From Leptolyngbya iicbica LK (GTDB lineage: Bacteria; Cyanobacteriota; Cyanobacteriia; Phormidesmidales; Phormidesmidaceae): DNA of 41,532 nucleotides. A program made the translations under genes and the position numbers. Where the stretch lies: contig NZ_QVFV01000002.1 in the NCBI RefSeq assembly GCF_004212215.1, forward strand, positions 127,711-169,242. Direction: 5' to 3'. Below the pieces are notes generated by a model. That model saw nothing but the letters and a program-made list of their open reading frames with translations. It did not search any database and was not told where the DNA came from. Shown here in pieces: positions 22,621 through 31,017 of this stretch (positions are counted from its first letter, which is position 1; each line of letters begins with the position of its first letter).

Positions 22621-23361
22621 ATGATCGTTAACCTTCAATCAGACGGCTGGGAAATCATTTACCACCGCGCCCATGCCTTGCTGGCGGCGCAAATTGCCGG
22701 TCATTGGCAAACGGACCAGACCACCAATCGACGATACGAAACCGTCGCCGCTATTTCGCACCATGATGATCTGGAAAAAGAGTGGGAAGGGGACCAGCTG
22801 ACCGAGGCAGGTGCCCCGCTAGATTTCACCCTAGAGCGAGAAAATTCGCTCTCACAGCTCCGTCGCTTAGCAGACGAGGCGCTTTATCGAGGGCGATGGG
22901 TCGCATTACTCATTTCGATGCATCTCTGTTTTCTCAATCAAAGCAAGCAGAATACCGACGCCGACATCGCCGCCTTTATCAAAGAGCAATACCAGCGGCA
23001 GCAGCAATGGCGTCACGACCTCAACGTGAGTAAGGACGAGGCGATCGCGGCTTACGATTTTATGCGCTGGTGCGATCGGCTCTCGCTAATCCTGTGTCAG
23101 CATCAAGTGCCCGCGGGAGGCCGCAAACTCGAAATCATTACGGACTACGAGGGCCAAAGCTACACGATTTTTCAATCTCCGTCCGACAGCCTGGCGATCG
23201 AACCCTGGCCATTCATAACCGACGAATGCTGTGTGTCGGTCGATGCCTGTTATCTCGATCAGCTCCAGTTTGACTCCAATGACGCACTCAAGCAGGCCTT
23301 ACAGAAAGCTCCGCGCCACGTCATCACCTGGTCCTTTAGCCGTGCTAGCAGTGCTCGTTGA
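22621..23361 (+). CDS. DUF3891 family protein
   Basis: The 246-residue protein has the DUF3891 hallmarks: YHRAHALLAAQIAGHW, then AISHHDDLEKEWEG, APLDFTLE, and a segment 'WVALLISMHLCFL'. The conserved His residues and the HHDD motif resemble an HD-domain-like metal site, so phosphohydrolase activity is a reasonable hypothesis. It is inference, and the family is uncharacterised as far as I know. Its ATG lies two bases after the stop of the GAF gene, a tight operon arrangement. The GAF protein could be its ligand sensor. Confidence 0.85.
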   Translation: MIVNLQSDGWEIIYHRAHALLAAQIAGHWQTDQTTNRRYETVAAISHHDDLEKEWEGDQLTEAGAPLDFTLERENSLSQLRRLADEALYRGRWVALLISMHLCFLNQSKQNTDADIAAFIKEQYQRQQQWRHDLNVSKDEAIAAYDFMRWCDRLSLILCQHQVPAGGRKLEIITDYEGQSYTIFQSPSDSLAIEPWPFITDECCVSVDACYLDQLQFDSNDALKQALQKAPRHVITWSFSRASSAR

Positions 23362-23403
23362 TATTAATCCCCTTTTTTTTGAGCTAGCCGCGGCCGCCGA
23401 GCC

Positions 23404-23790
23404 TCAAGCGCCCAGGTAGGCTTTCATCACCTGGTCATCCTGCTGCATTTCTTTACCAGTGCCGGATTGTACCACTCGCCCAGTTTCCAGCAAATAGGCG
23501 CGATCGGCGACCGCCAAGGCCAAGCTGGCCATCTGATCTACTAGCAGAATGGTCATGCCCTCATCCCGCAGTTCCGCCAGGGTGGCGAAGAGGTCGGTGA
23601 CGAGCTTGGGGGCCAGCCCCAGAGAGGGTTCATCCAGCAGTAGCAGTTGAGGCCCCAGCACCAGGGCGCGCACTGTTTGCACCGCTGATTCGGCAAATTC
23701 AAAGTGAGAACGGACGATCGCGGCACCGGCTGCCGGGGCTCCAACCACCGTTGTATTAAGAACTGACACGCCAGTGGCCACTTTAACCAT
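23404..23790 (-). pseudogene. truncated LivF-type ABC transporter ATP-binding protein
   Basis: The last 87 residues match the C-terminal half of LivF, the branched-chain amino-acid ABC transporter ATPase: ALVLGPQLLLLDEPSLGLAP (Walker B), then ILLVDQ (switch His replaced by Gln here), and a typical end 'QQDDQVMKAYLGA'. The Walker A and the LSGGQ signature are absent. Before the junction, 41 residues (MVKVATGVSVLNTTVVGAPA and following) are unrelated to ABC ATPases. The frame stays open upstream to a stop near 23884, so this is a chimeric, almost certainly non-functional remnant. No other liv gene lies nearby. Confidence 0.8.
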
Positions 23791-23938
23791 TCTCCTGCGA
23801 TCGCTGGCAAGTAGACGAAAGGTAGTGTCACGCGGCGTATATTCCCCGCCCAGGTTGGCATTGAGGAACGAGCCCCGAACCGCTTAACGGCTTGTGTCGT
23901 TGGGGTACCTGACCGCTTGAGTTATCTCGGCGTTATGT

Positions 23939-25021
23939 TTAGTCGTCGGGTAGGCGGAAGATATCGGCAAAGACGGACTTTTTGCTGGCGCGGCGATCGC
24001 GGGCAGGCGAGTCGTACACCACCATCAACCCGTTTTCATAATTTAGGCAGGGCATCAGCGTGAGCCCTTCGGCGTGGTCGGAGCCAATAGTGAACGGGAG
24101 GTCGAAAAGGACGTGGAGCTTGCCAGACTCCTGGCTCCAAATCGTATCGTTGCTGTGGTCGAGGGCGTCTTCAAACCGGAACATCTGCATGGCGCCTTCG
24201 AGGTCCATGGTGGGGCCTGCGAGTACCAGCAGGTCGCCGTCGTGCAGACACAGCTCGCGAATGCCCTGGCCATTCAAATCGAGGAAGTGTTTGCGATAGG
24301 GCTTACCATCGTCCAGTTCCTTGAGGGTCAGGGTGCCGGGATCGGTTTCCTCCACTTCGATTTCGAGGATGATGGCCCAGCCCCGCAGCACGGGTCCGCG
24401 TAGTCCTAAGAAAATGCGATCGCCGCTCACCGCAATTCCTTCAATATCCAAACCATTATCTTTGGACGGCAGGTTGATGCTGAGCACGGGGCCGAGATGT
24501 TCATCATCGGCGAGCGCTTCCATCAAGACGTTATGGCCCTCCACTTTGCGGAGGCTGGCCGCTGTTAGGGTGCGGGCTTCGTCTCCATCATCCCTGGCAT
24601 AGGTCGGCACGATTTCACCATTGAGCACGGGCAGTCGAGCCAACAGCGATCGGTTAGGGTCGCGATCGATATCGGCGAGCCGTTCAATATCTTTTTGGGG
24701 CTTGTCGCCTTCTGGCTTGTCTCGTTTGAGACTGTGGGAACCCACCACCCACAGATAACCGTCGGCATAGTCGAGCCCTTCAATGTCGATTTCAGAATCG
24801 TGGTCAAACAGCTCGATGAAGTCTTTCAGGTGAACGGTTTGATGATCGCCAAACACGCCGTCCCCCATGGGGGTCAACCGTTCCAGTGTGATGAATTCAT
24901 CGGACCCCAGCCAGAGATGACCGTCGGGGGTGCGAGCAACGGCGGACAGTTCTTCTAGCAGATCGTCGGACTTGCTTTGAAATTTGAGCAGGGCGCGGCT
25001 GAGGAGAAAGGCGTTGGGCAT
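23939..25021 (-). CDS. DUF3616 family protein
   Basis: The 360-residue protein (ATG 25021; the frame also opens at TTG 25063) begins MPNAFLLSRALLKFQSKSDD. It contains the DUF3616 core GLDIEGIAVSGDRIFLGLRGPVLRGWAIILEI, quoted in parts (GLDIEGIAV and LGLRGPVLRGWAI), then GQGIRELCLHDGDLLVLAG and a DHAEGL segment. The repeated 'xxIEGL/xxIEGI...G.LWV' pieces suggest a beta-propeller-like fold. DUF3616 has no established function. It lies 57 bases downstream of the MBL-rhodanese gene in the same direction and is probably co-transcribed with it. The 'liv' fragment lies downstream. Confidence 0.85.
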   Translation of the reverse strand: MPNAFLLSRALLKFQSKSDDLLEELSAVARTPDGHLWLGSDEFITLERLTPMGDGVFGDHQTVHLKDFIELFDHDSEIDIEGLDYADGYLWVVGSHSLKRDKPEGDKPQKDIERLADIDRDPNRSLLARLPVLNGEIVPTYARDDGDEARTLTAASLRKVEGHNVLMEALADDEHLGPVLSINLPSKDNGLDIEGIAVSGDRIFLGLRGPVLRGWAIILEIEVEETDPGTLTLKELDDGKPYRKHFLDLNGQGIRELCLHDGDLLVLAGPTMDLEGAMQMFRFEDALDHSNDTIWSQESGKLHVLFDLPFTIGSDHAEGLTLMPCLNYENGLMVVYDSPARDRRASKKSVFADIFRLPDD

Positions 25022-25078
25022 GGTTTTGGATGGATAAGTTGGCAGGGTGGTTTGGCCGGGCAATTTTCACGCCCCTCT

Positions 25079-26482
25079 CTAACTCGCCACGGCGGGTTGT
25101 TCGACCGGGAAGTTCGATGACTTCCAAGCGCTCCAGGAACCGGGAATGTTGATCACCGACGCAAAGCCGTGCCGTTGCAGTAGGCTCGCGGCAATGGAGG
25201 CACGATAGCCGCTACCGCAATAGGTCGCTACCGTTTGGGTGGGGTCGAGATGCGACAGGTTTTCGGCTAAATGGGGCAAGTAAATATGCCGAGCACCGGG
25301 CACAGCCCCACTCAGATATTCCTGGTCACTGCGCACGTCCAGAATGGTGAAATCGTCCTGTTCGAGGTGCTCGTGGAGTTCCTGCACGGGCATTTGGGTG
25401 ATGCGCTGCAGGGGCAGTCCGGCGGTTTGCCAACTGGTCATGCCGCCATGAAGGTAGCCCAAAATGTTGTCGTAGCCAATGCGGAACAGGTGTTCGCTCA
25501 CCTGGCGTAAGGCGTCTGGCCCTTCGGTAATTAGTAGAAGAGACTGATCGGGGTCAATCATCCAGCCCACCCAGGAGGGAAAGGCGGATCCCAGACCGAT
25601 ATTGATGGCTCCGGGAAGGTGACCGCCGCCAAAAGCCAGCAGCGATCGCGTGTCAATCACCAGGGTATCCGCCGCATCCATCTGGCGTTGAAAGGCTTCG
25701 ACTGAGAGGGATTGGGGCGTCTGAAGACAGCCTTGCAAGGGGGCTCCGGCAGCGTTCACTTGTTTCAGCCGGACATAGTGGCGGGGCGGCTCGGGCATAT
25801 CGCTAAGCAACCACTCCACAAATTCGTCGGGGCTGCGGTCTTGAAACGCCGGGTTAAAGAGGCGCTCGTTTCCGATGGTGCTCTGGGTGCGATCGCCGAT
25901 GGACTTACCACAGGCGGATCCGGCACCGTGACAGGGATAGATTTCGAGGCGATCGCCCAGCGGAATCAGTTGCTCAAACAGTGATGCGTAAAGCTGACGC
26001 GCCAGGGGCTTCTTCGTATCTTCGCCTAGCAGATCGGGCCGACCGACATCCAGATTAAAGACAAAATCGCCGGTAAAAATGGCGAAGGGCTGCTCCCCCT
26101 GCTTTGTATCCGACAGCAGCAGACTGATGTGTTCGGGGGTATGACCGGGTGTGTGGAGGGCTTCGAGGGTGATGTTGCCCAGGGTGATGGTGTCACCGGA
26201 GGTCAGCGGCTGATAGTCAAACTGGTAGTCGTCGCTGCGACCGCCCAAAACGGGGATATCCAGGCTGGCCTGCAGCTCCCGCGCGCCCGAGACAAAGTCG
26301 GCATGGATGTGGGTTTCGATCGCGTGGGTCAGCCGCAGTCCGAGCTGCCTGGCCCGGTGCAAATAGACCTCAATATCCCGGCGCGGATCGATGACGGCGG
26401 CGACTCCGGCGGCATCATCGCCGACGATGTAGGAGAGTTGGGCTAAACCGGGAGATTTAATTTGCTCTAAAACGAGACTCAT
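25079..26482 (-). CDS. MBL-fold persulfide dioxygenase-like protein fused to two rhodanese domains
   Basis: The 467-residue protein starts at ATG 26482, chosen for its AAGGAA ribosome site and because homologues begin MSLVLEQI...; an upstream frame start at 26530 lacks this. The N-terminal metallo-beta-lactamase domain has ETHIHADFVSG (H58, H60, D62), HTPGHTPEH, GDFVFNLDVGRPDLLG and PCHGAGSACG, the ETHE1/CstB persulfide-dioxygenase pattern with a mononuclear iron site. A first rhodanese domain (about 270-360) lacks the active-site Cys. The second (about 370-460) has it: ATYCGSGYRAS, C422. Such fusions oxidise persulfides to sulfite or thiosulfate in sulfide detoxification. The DUF3616 gene follows 57 bases downstream. 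Confidence 0.85.
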   Translation of the reverse strand: MSLVLEQIKSPGLAQLSYIVGDDAAGVAAVIDPRRDIEVYLHRARQLGLRLTHAIETHIHADFVSGARELQASLDIPVLGGRSDDYQFDYQPLTSGDTITLGNITLEALHTPGHTPEHISLLLSDTKQGEQPFAIFTGDFVFNLDVGRPDLLGEDTKKPLARQLYASLFEQLIPLGDRLEIYPCHGAGSACGKSIGDRTQSTIGNERLFNPAFQDRSPDEFVEWLLSDMPEPPRHYVRLKQVNAAGAPLQGCLQTPQSLSVEAFQRQMDAADTLVIDTRSLLAFGGGHLPGAINIGLGSAFPSWVGWMIDPDQSLLLITEGPDALRQVSEHLFRIGYDNILGYLHGGMTSWQTAGLPLQRITQMPVQELHEHLEQDDFTILDVRSDQEYLSGAVPGARHIYLPHLAENLSHLDPTQTVATYCGSGYRASIAASLLQRHGFASVINIPGSWSAWKSSNFPVEQPAVAS

Positions 26483-26535
26483 CGTTGATTCCTTGTCGTT
26501 ACTTTTGGCATCAGCGTGGGGGGTAATCATTTGTG

Positions 26536-26560
26536 GGTCTCAGGCTGCGACCCTGAGACC
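26536..26560. repeat. 9-bp hairpin at the edge of repeat copy 3
   Basis: GGTCTCAGG (26536-26544) pairs perfectly with CCTGAGACC (26552-26560) around CTGCGAC. It abuts or overlaps the left edge of repeat copy 3 upstream of the MBL-rhodanese gene. Confidence 0.65.
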
Positions 26561-26712
26561 TCACCGCCTGCGGCACCTCTCCTTGCCAAGGAGAGGTTTA
26601 TTTACGGGCTGATGCAAGATTTCTCTACGGGCTGATGCAAGATTTCTCACGCATTTGGCAGAGCTTCCGGTCCCTCTCCTTACGAAGGAGAGGCTAGGTG
26701 AGGTTCTCCAGC
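26557..26712. repeat. dispersed repeat, copy 3, with internal 23-bp tandem duplication
   Basis: The ends read ACCTCACCGCCTGCGGCACC and GGCTAGGTGAGGTT, as in copies 1 and 2. Between them lie TACGGGCTGATGCAAGATTTCTC-type units repeated twice in tandem (26603-26625 and 26626-26648), not seen in the other copies. Confidence 0.8.
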
Positions 26713-26789
26713 CCTTAAAACTGCCAAACCCTTACAAAAATACTGGCGGTCTTGGGAAAGGCTGAGCTTTCAGGTGACCGAGTGGGGCA

Positions 26790-26815
26790 GGCGATCGCTA
26801 CAGCTAGCGATCGCC
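26790..26815. terminator. 10-bp hairpin made of two HIP1 sites
   Basis: GGCGATCGCT (26790-26799) pairs perfectly with AGCGATCGCC (26806-26815) around ACAGCT; each arm contains a full HIP1 octamer. On the plus strand it is followed by CGATTTTTTA, a terminator-like tail. The nearest gene end is that of the minus-strand repeat protein at 26830, 14 bases away. It may therefore act as a bidirectional terminator. Confidence 0.55.
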
Positions 26816-26829
26816 CGATTTTTTACCGA

Positions 26830-29800
26830 TTAGCCAAGGACAGCTAAGCTGCCAGCAGCGGCGGCACAAATGCCCGAAACCGTCGCGGTGCCAAAGATCC
26901 ACCAGGCGGCAGAAGCTGCTGTCTTGCGGGTATCTTCGACCTGTTGCTGGGCCTCGTGCTTCAGCTCTACCAGGCGATTTTCTACCGCTTGCTCTAGCTG
27001 CTCAGCTTTGCGCAGAGCGGTGTCGCGTACTTCTTCCACCTGGGCAATGACGTGGTTCGCATCGGCCTCGGAAATCGAGTCGTGGGAACTCATCAGCGCC
27101 ACGAGGGTGCCGCGATCGACCTGATTCAGCCGCACCCGCAGCGATTCCAACCCGGCTTGCGGATCATCCATCAGCTGTTGCAGGTCATGGCGAATGCCGT
27201 AGTAGTTCAGCTCGGGGCGTCCCAGGGAATTCAGATAGGTCCGCACGCGAGCCAGAATGCTGCGCACGATGGATTTGATGCGCTCTTGCACGTTGCGGAT
27301 CTGAGCCACGATTTGATTACGCACTTCCAGCACGCGATCGACGGCAGCGGCGGCTTCTTCGCGAGTCATGTCATCGCGCTGAGCCAGCAGCGCCACGACG
27401 GTGTCGCGGTCAATCATCGATAGCCGAGTTTGCAAGTGATCGGCTCCTAGACGCGGATCATCCAGCAACAGCTTGAGATCGCGCTTGATGCCAGCCGGAT
27501 TGAGAGCGGCTTTGTCAGTGTTGCGCAGATAGTCTTCCAGTGCGGCTTCGAAGGAGACCACCTGAGCTTGTACCCGGCGAGCGGCCCGTTGGGGCATCCG
27601 CAGCAGGTCGCGAATGGTCGCCAAAATGTCGTCAATGATTTGATTGACTTCAGCTTCGGTGAGGTCGTCGCGCTGACTGAGCAACTGCACGAGCGTGTCG
27701 CGATCCATCTCAGAGAGGCGGTGACGCATGGCCTGTAGACCCGATTGTGGGTCATTCATCATGAGCTGAAGGTCGCGACGAATGCCGTCAGGGTTGAGTT
27801 CAGGCTTACCCGTTTCGCGCAGATAATTCGCGATCGCGCTGGTGGCTTCGTCATACTTCGCTCGGGCCTGGGCCGTCAATGCCGCTGGCGCATTAATGGA
27901 TTGATACCAGGTCTTTTCAACCTCGTCGATGGTGCGGTTGATCTCAGCTTCCGACAAATCTTGCCGCTGGTTGAGCAACTGTACCAGGGTGTCGCGATCG
28001 AACTGGGCAAACCGCTGGCGGAGGCGATGAATCCCGGCATCGGGCTCATGCAGCAGCGTCTGCAAATCGGCCTTGATGCCGTCGGGATTCAGCTCTGCTT
28101 TGTTCGTGTTCTCCAGATAGTGGCGCAGCGATTGCCATTGATTATCCACTCGCGCTTTGGCCGCCGATTGCACACCTTCAGCATCGGCACGAATTTTGTT
28201 CATCTCGTTTTCGAAGTGGCTGGCGAGGCGCTGCACCTCTTCGGTCGAGAGATCATTACGGTTGTTGAGAGCCTGAGCAAAGGCTTCATACCCAAAGGGG
28301 GCAAAGCGATCGCGATAGTCCTCCGCGTCCGCGTAGGGATCTTCAACCAGGCTGTGGAAGGCCTGAGTGCCCATGTCAGACAGCAGTTCGCTGCGGGGCG
28401 TACGACCCAAAAAGGTGTAGAGCTGCACTTGCAGATCTTTGGCAGCTTCCAAACGATACCGCTCAGATACTTCGCCCAAGGCTTGACGCCGCACCGATTC
28501 CAGCAGATCGGCTGTGTGGGCGATTTCGGCTTTAGTTAATAGATTCCGAGAATCCAAAATATCGGCAAAGTAGGTCCGATCCAGATCCATGAGTTCTTGC
28601 CGCATCAATCCCGGATCGGCAAACGGGTCGTAGATGACATCCCAAAATTCGCTTTTGAGCTGTCTGGCGTTGAGCTGCCAGGGATAGGCGTTGAGCAAGT
28701 ACGTTTCCACGTCGGCTTTGACCACGCTGTAGCGATCGCTGCCACTGACTTTACTGGACAACGTATCGACTTGACTGCCGAGCTGATTTTGGGCTTGCTT
28801 GAGCCGCTGGGCGACCTTTTCCACGTCTAGATCTGACAAATCTACCCGTCCCATGAGCACCGCCATCAGGGTACTCAGCCCCTGGCCGAGAGGACCGCCG
28901 CCCTGCTGGGTCTTGCGCTGCTCGCGATATTCCGCCAGCAGTTCATCCAGGCGGTTACCCAATTCTTCTGATACCAGCTCTTGGGGATTCGCCGACTTCA
29001 GGTAATCCACTAGCTCCGCAACAGAGTCGTTGCTGGAACCGCTACCCAAGGTCTTGCGCCAGGTGCTGTAGAGACGTTGGGCAATGCGATCGGCTTCTTT
29101 GCGAGACAGGTCGGTGCGGCTGCTTACAAGCTTGCCAAAGGTGTCAGGACCAAGCTGTTCTAAGGTTTCGCGATCGGCGATCGCGGTCAAATTTGACTCT
29201 TGAATCAGGCGCTCAAACTCCGCTTCGAGTCCAGCCGTATCGATAGTTGGCGAACTGAGGTTTGTCAGGTAGTCCTGGATGGTTTCCTTCAGGTCTTCGC
29301 CATCCCACCCTGCTGTGAGTTCCTTGCGCACAGCGGCCGCGGTCGCTTCGGCGGTTTGCACTACCTGATTGCTGGCGGCTTTGGCCCCAATCGCTCCCGT
29401 CGCTGCACTCACCAACGATTGAAAGCTGGAGGTGGCCGTTTTCACCACCGACCCAATCAGTGACCCCACCGTGGTGGAGCTAAACCAAAACATCAGGCAA
29501 AAGTAGGTACCCCAGACTACGAGTCCGGTGATGGCCCCCAGCAACAAGCTGTTGTACAGGCTCAACTTGACCGCTAAGTAGCAGGCACAGAACAGCGCCA
29601 AGCTGACCGTCACCAAGGTCCACAGGCCAAACGCCGTACCAATTTTCTTGCCGCCACTGCCTGACTGATTCGAAGTGGAGCTAGAAGATGAATGGCCGAG
29701 ATATGAAATGCCTGCGGCCACTGATAAATTCGTCAGCAACAGATGGAAGCCAAAGGTCAAAATAATGCCAGATAGCAAGGCAATAAAAAATTGCGGCCCT

Positions 29801-29922
29801 GAGAAAATCAGAGCAGCTTCTTCAGGCGTGTCAACCCCTGGACCAGATAGTTGGCCCAGTAAACTTAGTTGGCCTAATAAACTTAGGCTGCCAGTGAAAT
29901 GGCTAGCAAGATATTCAATCAT
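26830..29922 (-). CDS. large membrane-anchored repeat protein (1030 aa, about eight repeats of 99 residues)
   Basis: ATG 29922 is chosen because AGAAAGGAAAA precedes it; the frame also opens at 29991. Three N-terminal helices (about residues 44-66, 98-118, 124-146) and one near the C-terminal end (WWIFGTATVSGICAAAAGSL) bracket a long soluble region. That region has about eight repeats of roughly 99 residues. The last four are very alike: YLRxTxKxELNPDGIRRDL, then LL.DP..G...LR.RL, DRDTLVQLL.QR, DL.EAE.N..ID. The first four are diverged. Repeats are helical and charged and are joined by coiled-coil-like linkers. I do not recognise a characterised family; a scaffold or membrane-curving role is a guess. 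A short SLLGQL duplication lies at residues 14-25. The gene stands alone with a HIP1 hairpin 14 bases past its stop. Confidence 0.85.
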   Translation of the reverse strand: MIEYLASHFTGSLSLLGQLSLLGQLSGPGVDTPEEAALIFSGPQFFIALLSGIILTFGFHLLLTNLSVAAGISYLGHSSSSSTSNQSGSGGKKIGTAFGLWTLVTVSLALFCACYLAVKLSLYNSLLLGAITGLVVWGTYFCLMFWFSSTTVGSLIGSVVKTATSSFQSLVSAATGAIGAKAASNQVVQTAEATAAAVRKELTAGWDGEDLKETIQDYLTNLSSPTIDTAGLEAEFERLIQESNLTAIADRETLEQLGPDTFGKLVSSRTDLSRKEADRIAQRLYSTWRKTLGSGSSNDSVAELVDYLKSANPQELVSEELGNRLDELLAEYREQRKTQQGGGPLGQGLSTLMAVLMGRVDLSDLDVEKVAQRLKQAQNQLGSQVDTLSSKVSGSDRYSVVKADVETYLLNAYPWQLNARQLKSEFWDVIYDPFADPGLMRQELMDLDRTYFADILDSRNLLTKAEIAHTADLLESVRRQALGEVSERYRLEAAKDLQVQLYTFLGRTPRSELLSDMGTQAFHSLVEDPYADAEDYRDRFAPFGYEAFAQALNNRNDLSTEEVQRLASHFENEMNKIRADAEGVQSAAKARVDNQWQSLRHYLENTNKAELNPDGIKADLQTLLHEPDAGIHRLRQRFAQFDRDTLVQLLNQRQDLSEAEINRTIDEVEKTWYQSINAPAALTAQARAKYDEATSAIANYLRETGKPELNPDGIRRDLQLMMNDPQSGLQAMRHRLSEMDRDTLVQLLSQRDDLTEAEVNQIIDDILATIRDLLRMPQRAARRVQAQVVSFEAALEDYLRNTDKAALNPAGIKRDLKLLLDDPRLGADHLQTRLSMIDRDTVVALLAQRDDMTREEAAAAVDRVLEVRNQIVAQIRNVQERIKSIVRSILARVRTYLNSLGRPELNYYGIRHDLQQLMDDPQAGLESLRVRLNQVDRGTLVALMSSHDSISEADANHVIAQVEEVRDTALRKAEQLEQAVENRLVELKHEAQQQVEDTRKTAASAAWWIFGTATVSGICAAAAGSLAVLG

Positions 29923-30479
29923 TATGGTTTTCCTTTCTAAAAAATCAACGGCCCAAGGAGTTTGATGTGAGACGAGCGATCGCCGCCTCATGGCGACCTG
30001 AAGCTCTAGTCACTTAAATTGATGAAGTTCCTATTGCCGCTCCTGAAAAGCTGACTACTCAGTGACATTTGCACCCCAACCCAGTTCAGGAGAACAGCAC
30101 TAACAGCATGACGATGACAACCAGAATCTATGCTGCTTGAGATGCCAATCTAATTATTTCAATTCCGCTATTCGACTCCATTTAATAGGGTTTTCGCCTA
30201 CAAGACATCTAGCGTGAGGAATACCCTAAAAGAAAGATTTTATTTTTATCTCAGTGTGAATATATTTCACAAGTAGCTATTTTTCGATTGCGTATTATTG
30301 GAAATTTTGTTTGCCAGAAATCCTAATCATCTAAAACCAAAATTCCCATAGGAATAGCAGTTATTACGAATAAGAGTAAACTCTCTCGCTAGATAGATTT
30401 TTTAAAGAGGGTGTCTGCGAAACAGCATTGAATCAGAGCTAAAACCATCTACTTGATTGCCTCTGCCCTGCTCTCAAAT
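29923..30479. other. 557-bp AT-rich intergenic region
   Basis: The region lies between the start of the repeat-protein gene and the end of the GvpU-like gene, both minus strand. No ORF, clear hairpin or repeat was recognised. It should contain the promoter and leader of the repeat-protein gene. Confidence 0.5.
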
Positions 30480-30941
30480 TCAGGCGGTAATTTGTTTGGG
30501 AGAGCTGTACATCTCGCCCAGACAAAAGCCAGACACACTATCAATGTCTCCCCGCCAAAGCGTACTGCCCAGCGACGGCATCCCTTTTCCTTCAGAAGGG
30601 TAAAGCTTAGCGTCTCGTAGATGGATGAATCGAGGAAAAGTAGCTTTTTCAGCCGTGCTTTTGATGATGGGTTCTTTGAGCTCGGTCAAAAAGTCTTCTA
30701 GCAAAGACTTCATCTCGTCGTCGGCCTTAGTTTCACGAATGCCTTGCGTCAGTTGTTCAAAATAAGCTTCTTGACTGATGACGAACCCTGTAACTAAAAG
30801 ACCGTCTAGGTTCAAGGTGATACCCAACTCAATGCTGGTTTTTTCAGGAACGAGAGCCAGGGCCTGAAGCAAGCGATCGCTTTCTAGTGGAGCCCGAGCT
30901 GCTCGACTTTTCATCGATTCTGAGACTGCTGATGAAGCCAT
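30480..30941 (-). CDS. GvpU-like protein (153 aa)
   Basis: After a charged N-terminus of about 35 residues, the protein reads ELGITLNLDGLLVTGFVIS, then EAYFEQL. A C-terminal block FIHLRDAKLYPSEG...LWRGDIDSVSGFCLG follows (quoted in parts FIHLRDAKLY and LWRGDIDSVSGF). This order matches, from memory, gas vesicle accessory protein GvpU and its stand-alone relatives. No gvpA or other gas vesicle gene is in the window, so the family membership does not imply gas vesicles. A ribosome site (AGGAAG) precedes ATG 30941. The upstream neighbour in the same direction is a universal stress protein (77 bases), so a stress-related transcript is likely. Confidence 0.6.
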   Translation of the reverse strand: MASSAVSESMKSRAARAPLESDRLLQALALVPEKTSIELGITLNLDGLLVTGFVISQEAYFEQLTQGIRETKADDEMKSLLEDFLTELKEPIIKSTAEKATFPRFIHLRDAKLYPSEGKGMPSLGSTLWRGDIDSVSGFCLGEMYSSPKQITA

Positions 30942-31017
30942 TGTGATGCTATCTTCCTAACAACAAAAGCACAGAACTGCAGCCCCCAATATTTACGCTC
31001 ATCGGAGTCCGCCATAA

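Noticed and set aside
27745-28539. 264-codon plus-strand open frame
   Set aside because: It lies wholly inside the 1030-residue repeat protein on the other strand. Its sequence has no family features and arises from the codon bias of the real gene.
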